The notes under the pieces are model-generated. The model ran no database searches, was not told where the DNA came from, and saw nothing but the letters and a program-made list of their open reading frames with translations. From NCBI GenBank assembly GCA_003260075.1, contig QLIY01000015.1:155724-219723 (forward strand): a stretch of 64,000 bases of DNA, given 5' to 3'. This document shows, in pieces, positions 23,601 through 33,113 of this stretch. Source of the DNA: Phallusia mammillata (taxonomy: Eukaryota > Chordata > Ascidiacea > Phlebobranchia > Ascidiidae). Every line of letters starts with the position of its first letter. Within the stretch, counting starts at the first letter, position 1. Position numbers and translations under genes: made by a program.

Positions 23601-25941
23601 ATAAAAGTCATAAAATGGGGTTTTACAGTAAGAGCCCTTTTGCACATGAGTCTTCGGACTGAAAACTTTAAAAAGTCTGAAGTTATTCACGTTTTTTTAT
23701 GTTTAGATATATATATTTCACCTAAGTCAGTGGTCGGCAACCGCCGGTCCGCGGCCCGGTACCGGTCCGTGAGGAGTTCGTTACCGGGCCGTACAATTTT
23801 TTAGGTTAAACGCTATAAAACATTTTCACCATATATCCCGGGGATGATAAACTAATTTAAGCGATTTTATTGCTAAATATTTGTAGTTTTTTTGAAGACC
23901 GGTCCGCGATAAAATTTTAGTTTCAAAAACGGTCCGCAGTGCAAAAAAGGTTGCCGACCCCTGACCTAAGTAATATCATCAGTATCTCATTCAAATTCAA
24001 ACAGACTTTTTAAAGTTTTCAGTCTGCTATTATATGCGACTGTTGTCTCCATCTGTCCTACTGAGTCTCTGGTGACTTGTGATTTACAATATCCTACACA
24101 GTTTATAGCACATAATTCTTGCTTAATTTTTTCCGCATTTGAAAGCTTAAAAAAAAGTCATAACTGGGAGCAGCCCTGAAGTGTCCGTGCAGACCAGCGA
24201 TCACGGCACACTAATTTATAAATCATTATTTGCCGGGCCTATTGAAGACGTTTTACCGAATCATATAAGAATGTTAAAGAGACCGGCTTTTAATTCGGTT
24301 TGATGCCTTTAATAGACCGGGTGTAGTATTATGTTTCAAGTTGTATACAATGATGGTATTCAAACGTTACGATATATCAGCTGCACATAACTGTTTTTGG
24401 ACAAACGAAACGTTTTTTGAGGATAAGTCCTGAAGCGCTAATGCAGACCAGCGATCATGGCTGTCCAGTCCCAAAAAGGCTCCTTTCGGGGGTTCGATTC
24501 CCACTGCAGGCTAGATTTTATGACTTAATTAATGCCTTGCTATATGTGGGAATGCTTGGAAGACCGGTTTGATTTGGTTCAACTCATAAAAATATAGACT
24601 CAACGTACTATCATTTGTTTACCAAGGGTGGTAAAAGGCAGCAAAATACACTGGAACAACTGTTTTTTCGTCAAAACGGTTTTGACAAGATGCAGAACCA
24701 ATGCAATATACCCTTAAAACTCCTTACCCATATACCTCTATGACCATTTTACCTCTATGACTACTTACCCATATTTCGGAGACGATTAACAATATCTCTC
24801 GGGTCACACATACTGTCCACCACAGATTGTTCGTAGGAGGGTGGAAGCTCTGTTCCTGGGATTTCTGCCCGTTGTATCGCAGAAGGACAATTGATTTTGG
24901 CGTAAGACACGAAAACGTGGATTTCACCGTCGACTTCAGTCGTGCCTTGATTGCCTGCTGGTAAAAAAATTGAAATCGTTGACCCGCGCAGAAACATTAC
25001 ATTACGTTCAATTGACGATTAGGCACAATATGGGTCATCGACTATCATCCAATGATAAAAAGAGAAACTGTTTCTTACCAAAACAATCCGATATACATTA
25101 ATATTGTTCCCCAAAATTTTACACTAATTTTAACAAAACCACAGGACTATGAACAATTGAAGGCTACGTAACATTAAAACATTAATGACACAAAACATTA
25201 GAGAGTACGCTAACTATCCAGGGGTCAACAGTCAGTATGAAAGCATGGAGACAGTACATGATAAGTTAGCTGCAGACAGTGCACTATGTTTCAACCTATA
25301 TAAGGTCTCATCAGTGCAGTTGGCAAAGTGACCAACCTGTTTCCGATTCTATGGACGCGAGAATATCAAAAACATTGGGCGGAGTTCGAAAATCCTCCAG
25401 AGTGTAATCAGTAAATGTCTGACTGTAATCCTGTAAACGAAAAAAATGTTAAATTTGTTTTTGGGCCCCAGAGAATAGCTTTGCTCCGGTATCAGTCTAA
25501 GAATAGTTAATGTATGTTATTTGGAACATGACTCTTGCTGTGGGTTCGAATCCCACCGCAGACTAGAATTTTTAAATCTATGCCTTGTTGTGTGTAGGAA
25601 TGCTTGAGAGACCCGCTTTATACGGTATGACGTCTTCAATAGACCTGGTAGTGTATGTTTTTTTTAATGGTTTACCCCTTTTGCTCATTTTGCTCCGTTT
25701 CGACTTATTATGAATGAATGGTGAAAATAATAGTCAAATGTTAATGCGAATTAATTAATTTGCTATAGAGGAAACCCCGGTTAAACCGGATTGGTTTAAT
25801 TCGGATCTTCGCCTAATTCGGACAAAACTTGAGGTACAAATGATTTGTAATATGGTAAGGCTTATCGACATCAGTTAATCCGGATCCTAGCATAATCCGG
25901 ACAATTTGTTTGGTCCAAACGGGTGCGGATTAACCGAAGTT

Positions 25942-26012
<71 letters not shown>

Positions 26013-29000
26013 AAAAAACTTCTGTTCAATCATCATGTACCTTGTATGTGACCCATTTGCCGTCTGCCTCTCCTTTCGTGTGGTGACCCTGGTATTTTGT
26101 ATTTCCCGATTTGTCTTTGTATATTTTGTCAATTTCTCCTTCATGCCAGCGATAACCTCCACTCCGTACAATACCATGCACCTCTTGTTGACGGTACCTT
26201 CATTTTATGTTTACGCATTGTTGTGTGTTTTTTGGTTTGATTCATTGTTTTACGTTGTATTCTCATTTACTGGAAATGACTTTATCAACACCAAAAACGC
26301 TTTTGTTGATAACATAATCTGCACATTAATTTAAAGTGAATCACTAATTTGGACTAGGGATTTGTAGTGCACTCTTCTTTTCGTATCTTGAAACTATACG
26401 GCAGGGTTTCTTTTCATGTCGAACCCCTTCCTCTTTCCCTAACACCGGTGGTTGGTATTTTTTACCACCTTTTTCCGCTCCATCCATAACCTTTTAACGT
26501 TGCGAAGATATTTCCGGCTTGGTGATTGTTTTAGTGCTATTGTGTCGATATGTTTTCTTTCACCAAGCAAAATAAACTCAACTCAACCTTCGCCAAAATG
26601 CCAAGTAGTTTGAAGTTGCTAGCGGCCTAAAATTGAACCAAACTCGAAAGTGTGCAAGCCCGAAACCTGGCCTGAACGCTATTGGTCTTAATTTGGCCCT
26701 AATATTAGGAAATTTTCGGTATAAATAATGTCCATGGTGAAGTCAGGCCCGAATCAACCCCAATTTATTTAGACTTAAGCCCGAACCCAACCCGAAAAGG
26801 CGGCGCCAAATTACAATTCTGGACTTAAATGCTAAACTGTAAAGCAGAGGTGTCCAACTCGAAAGCACCGCCGTGCCAATCTAGGTTTTAAAATATACTC
26901 GCGTGCCAACGTTTGGTACTTTTTCCAAACCATGTATTAAACGTCTTAACGGTAGAAAAGTTGTCAAACTTGTTTATGATACTCCAGAAACCTTTCATAG
27001 CATACCATGTCGCTTAAAGCGCAGAATCCATAACATGGAATAGAATACGACAGCATAACGGCCCGGAATGATCAAGAATTTGCCAGTTTCAAACGCCTAA
27101 AAGTAGACAGATCGAGTCTAAAAACGACCAATTTAATTAGTGGATTTGTGTAACCTTAATACTGATCATCTTTACTGAAGTTAGAATAACGGCCAAAAAG
27201 AATCAATAGAAAAATATAAATTGCCTGACAAATCCTAATGTTTACCATCTGAATGTGCAAAAACTTGCGTGCCATTTTCAAATGCTCTGCGTGCCACTTT
27301 TGGCACGCGTGCTACGTGTTGGACACCCCTGCTCTAAAGTCTAAAACAATGATCTGAGCAAAAAAAAATCAAAGCCAGTATATTTGTGATTTTTTGCTCG
27401 GATTATTCAAAACCGTGAGTAGTGTACCTAAAACAATGAGCTATATAATTTTAATGTGAAGAACGAAAATAAATTACTTACCGGCCTTGGTGGAATAAAA
27501 CCTTCGAACCAACTCCAATTTGGTCTGCAGATGGAACTTGGTCAAGAGCCAAGTTGAAATAATCGATATTACGTCCAGTTGGATCGTGGTCGTCCCACTC
27601 TATCGTGTACTTTAACGTCGACTTATCGAAGCTCACAATCGTGGCTAAAATATTTAAAAAATTACACGTGATATTTGAAAAAGGAATATAAATACCTAAA
27701 CGTACATACTTTTTACAATCAAAAAAATAAAACAAAAATGAAATACATGTTAATAAAAAAAACACCTTTACTTCTTAAAACTTCTTATAACCCTAAAGTG
27801 CCTGTAAAAGGCTTGGTTTGGGCTGTTTTCACACTTTGCACTGACAATGACAACAGCGATTGTTGAAACTTCTGCACTACAATCTACACCAGTGCTCTTC
27901 AACCTTTTTAGTGGCACGGACCCCTCAAGGTGGTTTGTCAAACTTTGCGGAACCCCCATAAAATAATTTTAACCAATGTAATAGGATACACCAAAGAAAA
28001 AACATGCATTTTACTTGACACACCCCAAGCACAAAATAAAAGTTGAAACGCATTGCCATGTTACTTATAACCGTCGTTTCAACATTTATCTCGCATTTTT
28101 GCCAGAGTGGCTGTGTTTATTACGTTAAGGCTGTCTTTATTACGTCACAATTGATCAATGGTGCAACCAAGGTTAACTACTAGATTAGATATTACGGGCG
28201 AGCATTGCTGTTCGCAACAATGATATTGTTATGATTCATATTTGTACAACAAACCGCTGCGAACCCCTGAGCAACCCTTAAAGATCACGGAACCCCTGTA
28301 AGGTTAGTCGGAACCCCGGTTGAAGAGCCCAGATGTATTCTATACAAGAGTTTTCAGTACTGCGTTTTCAACATAATTTTTACATTCCACGGACTCGAAG
28401 CGTTATTCATACCTAGAGAATTACAAAATTCCAGGATATAAAACAATAATTATTTTTGTTAGAAACAGACCTTTTGATAAATTTGTGTTTTCAATGGCAC
28501 TCCTAGCTATTTTGAAACAGTGTTTTGGCCGAAAACTGTCTTATACTCGTGTATTAAATAGGCGTGTATTAAATTTTTACTGATTAACTTTAAAAGTTCA
28601 TTTACCTGTAAAGTATTGCCACTTGCTCTGACCCCACATCGCCACCACGTGGTCATTTATTTGTGGCATATTTCTTTCTACTCCGTCTCCTGTGTCTACT
28701 TTCATAGCAGCCATTGCCCCTAATGGCTTCGGTTTTGTCATCGCCTGGATGACACAATGTTTTGTTTTATGTTGTAAAATAATATTGATATTTTTACAAA
28801 CACCGCTAATATACGTCAAGGCTTGTAAATGAGTTTAAGAAAAGCGTTGTAATGTACACATTGGTATATCACGTTTAAATCCGAGTTGTACAGTACTGAA
28901 AATTGAGGCTCAAATCTGAAAATTAAAGATCGAAACCCGGACTGAATCCGATTTAAAAAACAAGGCCCGAAAGTTGGTTTAAGGCAGACCCGGATCAAGC

Positions 29001-31162
29001 CTGTTTTGTTTAAAAGCCCAAACGCGATCCAAAAAAACACATTACAAACCTGGTTTACGCAAAATAGTTTTTTGTCAGTGATTTTAAATCCTGTTTAAAA
29101 GTAGCCGACATATTTTTTCCCCACAAACAGCCTTAACACATCTCCTTTAACATATATGTGTATGTTACGAAAAGAGTGCTGTTTTATCATACTTTTTCCC
29201 TAATAATCGCCCTTTCTTGTATTATGGAGTGCGATCCCAGCTAACACACAACGTAGTTTCGACGTTCTGGACCAATTTTTTTGAACAAAGTAAATGTTGT
29301 GGGAATGTTTGCCAACGGGGGGGGGGCGAGTTCGATTAATCTTCAACAATGTGTACACGGTGTAGCTGCAGCGCGTTTAGCCATAGTCCGCCAATTGTGC
29401 CATCCTCTGTTTTGCGCTCCATATAAAGTTTCAACGTTGCGCAGCTATTTCCGACTCGGTGATTGTTTTAGTGCAATTGTGTCGCTATGTGTTCTTTCAC
29501 CAAGCGTAAAAAAAACTCATCTCAACTTCAACCAACACTTACCGTATGGTTAAGTTCTGTTGTTGGGGATATAGGGGCAGAAGAGTTATTGGAAGAAGCA
29601 ACAGACAGTTGAAATGTGAGTTGTTCAACCGCTTTTCGTAACTCCGTAACTTCATTCTGAAGTTTTTGGTTGAATTGTTTCAGCGTTTCAATTTCCTTTG
29701 CTTGTTTGGTGATTGTTTTTTGCATGTCGTCATCAGGTTCAGAATCATTATCTAAAGTTAGAGGGCCGTAATTGTATTATATAACTTACTGATACAGAGA
29801 ACATGGCATTGCTAATTAAATTAAGTTTGTTAAATACTGATTTTTGGGATGAAAAAACATTGGGTTTAATTACTGAACTGAAACGGTACACATGCCATAG
29901 TTAATTAAATTGGGCTTTTTTGTACTGATAAAACACAGGTCTATACATAAAGATACGGTGGCAATACTGTTTTGTTGTACGTAAGTAAGCTTCTTTTTGT
30001 AATTGTTTTTCGGGGTTTTACTTAAAACACTTCTATTTTTCGAACGCAAATCCATCGTAAACGTACATTAACAACACAAAATATTTCATGTTTATCAATA
30101 TTATACAGCATGCGACCTATTAGAAAGAAAACGCAGGATAAAAATCCTGATAAAAGGGCGTTATGAGAGCTATCAGACAATAGCTAACAGACCATTGTTG
30201 TTGGTTACTATTCTTTGTAAAGCAAAGGCACACCAACCGCAGTAAAAATGGAATAAAATTTACATCGCTTCAAAAGTTTTGTGTGTCTTAGGTATTTTAC
30301 CTTAAATTAAAGTTCAGTTTTCATTGTGGCCTTATGTAGCCACATGCAGTAACAGAAGAATTTTCACAAGGCACAGCCAAAAGACATACAGGTATTTGCT
30401 AAAGGGTGCGCCCAAACAAATGTAAACAATAAAATGACAATCCCTAAGCCTTTGTAGTCATAACACAAGCGATTGTATGCCTACGTCCCTACGAATTGCC
30501 ACATACACATTAAGAATATAAAATCTCCAACCCGAATTAACAATAAATCAGTGTATAAAATAACATACATATTGCACTGAACAATATTCGTAAATTGACA
30601 ATTACAATTAGGTAAGGTTTTCGTAGTAAGTTGATTTCAAGGATATTTAGAGGCATATACCACATTTTCCAACAACTAGTCTTGCTGTACTCTCTTACTT
30701 TTTCCGATACTGTAAGACTTAACTTTGTGACTAGTTCGAAAATACAATACAATTACATACGGACAGATAGGTTTTGCAACATACCTCCAAATGACGACAT
30801 AGATTTTAAACTTGGGTCTGATGGAAAACCTCTTAAATCAGCTGCAGGTTTTCTATTAGTCGAACCTATAACATAATTTCTTCTATAGTTGTTTAAATAT
30901 ACTGTGTAATTTAAGTTTTTGTAAGCAATATAATTCCATTTTCTGAAGACGAAGAACCTATAACATAGTTTTTTGTTTGCTTGTCCATATAAACTGTGTA
31001 ACTTAAGCAAGTTTTTGTGTACATTACAATTACAAACAAATTTTACATTCCGTTTTTTTGTAACTTACTTGCAAAAGACGCTATCGATTTCGACCTTGGA
31101 TCTGAAGGAAATCTCTGCAAATTACGGGCAGGTTTTCTTCTAGTTGAAGACGAGGAACCCAT
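17698..31162 (-). CDS. Tandem-TIR protein with flanking duplicated modules, 16 exons
   Basis: The family is not recognised as a whole. Exons (5' to 3'): 31162-31069, 30865-30785, 29751-29543, 28744-28606, 27644-27482, 26197-26041, 25430-25337, 24954-24769, 23445-23264, 22547-22322, 21999-21788, 20994-20850, 20360-20240, 19779-19554, 18938-18772, 17860-17698. All phases agree and give 854 residues. Order: MGSSSSTRR start (possible N-myristoylation); a duplicated 27-residue motif; a coiled coil at about 68-100; module A at about 157-281 (GDHVV-like start, YTIEWDDHDPTGR, GVGSKVLFHQG, HTKGEADGKWVTY); TIR-1 at about 323-485 (VFVSYA; CLSDEYASNDRCRME); TIR-2 at about 519-665 (FFFSYCWSNS, PWIDVQRLE, CVSQEYANSDNCRME); module B at about 690-854 (YTVNWDDNDPSGR, GVGTIVLFSQG, HTKGVEEGKWTTY). 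The modules look Tudor-like, which is inference. TIR domains act in immune signalling or cleave NAD. A soluble or membrane-anchored intracellular protein is expected. Confidence 0.85.
17905..18185 (-). mobile_element. tRNA-derived SINE, family A
   Basis: Read on the minus strand it opens with a tRNA-like head (GGCCAAGTGGCTAGCGTAAC, then a B box GGTTGTGCGTTCTAATCC). A body containing CAGGCAGCTCGACGGCGGAC and GCATAACGC follows. The same body recurs at about 56150-56310 and 59270-59440. It lies in the last intron of the TIR gene. Confidence 0.7.
18262..18625. mobile_element. tRNA-derived SINE family B, inverted pair
   Basis: 18262-18450 on the minus strand carries a tRNA-like head (GTAGCACAGTTGGTAGAGC, B box GGTGCGAATCCCACC) followed by a body and a GCCTGGCG tail. 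18495-18625 on the plus strand carries only the body and tail (GGAATGCTTGGGAGACC, AATAGACCTGGC). The head alone resembles a tRNA, but its stems do not close well and the attached body marks it as a SINE. Confidence 0.65.
19090..19275. repeat. Dispersed GGGCCTAATTCAGG repeat
   Basis: A loose, GC-richer dispersed repeat with recurring gggcctaattcagg, aagcccg and cgggttcggg motifs, partly self-complementary. Relatives lie near 21190-21385, 26625-26800, 28890-29040, 46985-47260, 55085-55345 and 59985-60090. The family is unknown. Confidence 0.5.
19355..19525. repeat. Dispersed repeat ending AATAAACTCAACTCAAC
   Basis: Shares the core acgttgcgcagctatttccg and ggtgattgttttagtg, and a terminus of aataaactc followed by short ctcaa units, with 26488-26585 and 29350-29525. 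A polyadenylation-like end plus short tandem units suggests the 3' tail of a retroelement. No reverse transcriptase is present in the window. Confidence 0.55.
19749..19960. other. C-run join echoing TIR-gene exon 14 acceptor
   Basis: The C run at 19848-19857 separates two copies of about 100 bp covering the 5' end of exon 14 and its intron. Only the copy at 19554-19779 continues into a full exon. Confidence 0.8.
20398..20548. repeat. Imperfect minisatellite (GAAATTACCACGAT-like)
   Basis: Repeats of about 16-20 bp built on (g)aaattaccacgatg and aaattgccacgatg are arranged head to tail with substitutions. They lie in the intron between TIR-gene exons 12 and 13. Confidence 0.6.
20640..20765. 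mobile_element. SINE family B tail fragment
   Basis: Contains cagaccagcgatcacggcac and cagtacgccaggcc, shared with 18262-18300 and 24175-24260. No tRNA head is seen. Confidence 0.5.
20975..21300. other. C-run join echoing TIR-gene exon 12 start
   Basis: The C run at 21122-21132 is followed by a second copy of the exon 12 5' end (aagcttcggcgatttgcccg) and about 150 bp of intron, differing at several bases. Confidence 0.8.
21471..21733. mobile_element. MITE with ~55-bp terminal inverted repeats
   Basis: The left end TAACACCATACCTCACGG continues into ACCCACATTTAGCTAATTTT and GATAGGTGGCGTAA. The right end is its inverted copy, terminating GTTACGGTGTTA, with about five mismatches in 55 bp. The centre is non-coding. 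The left flank is lost in a C run (21461-21470), so the target duplication cannot be read. A related element with degraded ends may lie at about 40905-41105. The superfamily is not assigned. Confidence 0.75.
22085..22305. other. C-run join with echo in TIR gene intron
   Basis: The C run at 22192-22202 lies between two copies of about 105 bp (landmark gtgtgacgtcactatggacg). Confidence 0.8.
22720..22940 (+). mobile_element. tRNA-derived SINE-like sequence
   Basis: A tRNA-like head (GGCAGCGTAGCCAAACGGGT, then a B-box-like GGTTGTGGATTCTAC) is followed by an AT-rich body and aatacaggcagctta. This resembles family A in arrangement but is diverged. Confidence 0.5.
23359..23632. other. C-run join echoing TIR-1 exon 9
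   Basis: The C run at 23489-23499 is followed by a second copy of the 5' part of exon 9, which encodes FTMENDNEDSLLEIV and onward. Only the copy at 23264-23445 is complete. The echo should not be read as a third TIR domain. Confidence 0.85.
23728..23963. mobile_element. hAT MITE with perfect 8-bp TSD
   Basis: 236 bp with termini CAGTGGTCGGCAACC and GGTTGCCGACCCCTG, flanked by acctaagt on both sides (23720-23727 and 23964-23971). Inner repeats of accggtccg give a stem-loop. A 5'-truncated relative is at 59465-59660. Confidence 0.9.
24175..24335. mobile_element. SINE family B fragments
   Basis: cagaccagcgatcacggcac is followed by gccgggcctattgaagacg, then gagaccggcttttaattcgg and aatagaccggg. 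This is two opposed tail fragments of family B. Confidence 0.5.
24425..24600 (+). mobile_element. SINE family B
   Basis: Head remnant with B box GGGTTCGATTCCCACTGCAG, then ctagattttatga, tgccttgctatatgtg and ggaatgcttggaagaccgg. The shared body places it with 18262-18450 and 25530-25650. Confidence 0.6.
25530..25650 (+). mobile_element. SINE family B
   Basis: B box GTGGGTTCGAATCCCACC, then gcagactagaattttt, ggaatgcttgagagaccc and aatagacctgg. The 5' half of the tRNA-like head is missing. Confidence 0.6.
25765..25943. mobile_element. pogo-like MITE, right end lost in C run
   Basis: Opens TATAGAGGAAACCCCGG and carries alternating ggttaa/ttaatccgg blocks in inverted orientation, closing gcggattaaccgaagtttg just before a 59-nt C run. 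The closing block matches the left terminus of the element at 38858-39163. The assignment to pogo/Tigger rests on the ATTAACCGAGG-type terminus and TA flanks. Confidence 0.55.
25944..26002. other. 59-nt C run followed by A tract
   Basis: A long placeholder-like homopolymer next to TIR-gene exon 6. Open frames through it encoding poly-Pro or poly-Gly are artefacts. Confidence 0.7.
26488..26585. repeat. Dispersed repeat ending AATAAACTCAACTCAAC
   Basis: A shorter copy of the repeat at 19355-19525, keeping the 3' end only. Confidence 0.55.
26845..27331. mobile_element. hAT-type element, 487 bp
   Basis: Termini CAGAGGTGTCCAAC and GTTGGACACCCCTG are inverted repeats. The flanks ctgtaaag and ctctaaag match at 7 of 8 bases, as expected of an aged target duplication. 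The interior repeats cgtgcca near both ends and has no coding capacity. Confidence 0.8.
27890..28332. mobile_element. hAT-like element
   Basis: Termini CAGTGCTCTTCAACC and GGTTGAAGAGCCCAG are near-perfect inverted repeats, with cggaacccc motifs inside both ends. I see no matching 8-bp flanks, so the edges may be off by a few bases. Confidence 0.65.
29317..29326. other. 10-nt G run in TIR gene intron
   Basis: A placeholder-type run. The preceding and following sequences are unrelated, so here a real gap may be present. Confidence 0.5.
29350..29525. repeat. Dispersed repeat ending in CTCATCTCAAC
   Basis: Longest match to 19355-19525, sharing gtagctgcagcgcgttt through ctttcaccaagc. It ends just before the donor side of TIR-gene exon 3. 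Confidence 0.55.
30785..31162 (-). repeat. Tandem exon duplication at TIR gene 5' end
   Basis: Exon 1 (31162-31069) and exon 2 (30865-30785) encode the same motif: KPARNLQRFPSDPRSKS and KPAADLRGFPSDPSLKS. Both end in phase 1, so duplication keeps the frame. The intron between them also holds partial echoes (acctataacata; ctgtgtaa-ttaag). No G run is present, so this is a real, fairly old duplication and not an assembly echo. Confidence 0.75.
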
Positions 31163-33068
31163 GTCAAATGTAGTTCAATTCAGCAACTATAGTTAGCCTT
31201 AACACTGTATTCAGATACAGTTCAATACAGCAACACGGCTAGTTGTGACCAAACAATGCCCCGCGCGCCTTTTGTCATACACACACCCACACAGAGCGGT
31301 GTAATTTTCGATTCCGGAATTTGTAAATTGAAGTGAATGAATGGCATGGCCAGACTGGACTTGTCGGCTGGCTGCTTGTGCTGATGGTTAAATAGATTTT
31401 GCTACTCAGTTTAGCAATTGTTTACTGGAGATTTGATGTTGTAGGCCTGTTTTTTTGCGTTGCCGGGTTTTGAAATACGTATTTAGTGTTTTTCAGTAAA
31501 GCTGTTCAATTGGTATGAATTTACACAAAACCCCTGTATTTTGACGAAGAACTTTACTAAATATGCAACCTGGTGAAACGTTTGTTCTGTATTTAGTGTT
31601 TTTCGAAAATGTTTTTTAACTGAGACTATATTGCTGGTGACAAAAATATTACTTTTTAAAGTTTATCTAGCCATCTGAGGCAACAGGCCGCTTTTCGTTT
31701 TTGTAAAATTTGCTACTAGATTCTTGACTATTCAGAGAAAATTACTGTTCGTCAAAATAAATTCAATAAACCATAAAACCATGACAGTCATGTAAATAAA
31801 CATGCACTTTTTGTGTTTGCTATGGTAGCAATAAAAAGCATTATAAAACCGAAACTTCGTCCAAGTAAACAGTGTGAGTAAGGTATGTTTGGTATAAGCT
31901 GTAATTTTTAGGCCGGACGTTTTCTGGTGGTATAAAAAAAGTTTGTATTTTTTTGTATTTTGTGTCCATTTATTTATAATTTAATGTTTTCCTTACTATT
32001 TTTGAAGATCGTCAGTAGCCCACCACGTAACAGTTGTCAAAACAGATACCGTATTTGCCTTGATATTGGTCAGCAGTACATTTAAGTGAAAATAATTGCA
32101 AATTTTAGGTCTTTTTGTTGCCAGCTCTAGTAAGTTGCAAGTAAACAGGTTTAGAATAATTACACCAATATTATTACAGCTGTAACGGATATGAGCCACC
32201 AACAATCTGACATTACACGATTTTGAAAACAGTTTTTCAACCCAGACAGTTTGTCACACGAACGTCATGTTGCAATAAAACCGTGCAACAGTTCAAGTAA
32301 TACGTTAGCAACTCGCAGCATAGAAACTAGAATGGTGTTTTGCCAACCACAAAATATATCATGCTAAGAAAATTGCCATTTATTTAAATAGTTTTTCAAT
32401 CGGAAAAATGACGAACAAATACCGCATTGGTCTCATTGGATTTTCGTTCTACTAATCCATTTTTGTTGTACATGACTTCAGCGGCAGCGCAGATTATGAC
32501 GTCATAGTAGTGATACTTGTCTGTTCTGGTGGTTGAGTCTTTTTCTCTTGCATTTTTTTGTTAAATTTTGTTGTTGTAGCCTTTTTTTTCAGCAAAAAGG
32601 AAAGGCAGCACAGTAACTATTTAACTGATAAACGAATTCTCAGAGGTCGTTAGTTTTTGAGTTGACTCAATCAATGAAAAAAATCTCATCTCATTATATT
32701 TGTTACGTTGTTTCTCTACAGTTGCGTTTTATTAGTATCGGTTTTACTTTGTTAATCACGTTGTGTTGTGATACCTTTAAGAAGCAAAACTGAAAAGAAG
32801 ATGTTTTTGCTTGAATGACAGATACAGTTAAATTTGTGCATTATAAATTCACAACTAATGCATTTTTACAGAAATGCAACTGTGGTCAGATTACCAGATT
32901 TTTTGTGTGAGAATACTTTGCCTTTTTTGCATGTTTTTTGTTGCAATATTCAACTGAAATAAATGCCTTCCATTAAGGCAAGGTTGAATGTCACTTAAAA
33001 TAAATAATAATGTATACATATAGAAGCCTTACATCATATAAACGTCTAAACTTTGTTTTCAACTTTAG
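31163..33068. promoter_or_regulatory. Divergent intergenic region, TIR gene / RXR
   Basis: About 1.9 kb separates the TIR gene start codon from the first RXR coding exon. The genes point apart, so both promoters and any non-coding first exons should lie here. No convincing TATA box or hormone response element was found by eye, and no repeat stands out. Confidence 0.4.
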
Positions 33069-33113
33069 GTGTATAATGTGACATTTAATTTCAAAAGTAG
33101 CAAAACCTTTGAA

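Noticed and set aside
25887..26334. Open frames on both strands with long poly-Pro or poly-Gly tracts
   Set aside because: They are produced by the 59-nt C run, which looks like a gap placeholder. The true coding content here is TIR-gene exon 6 (26041-26197, minus) in another frame.
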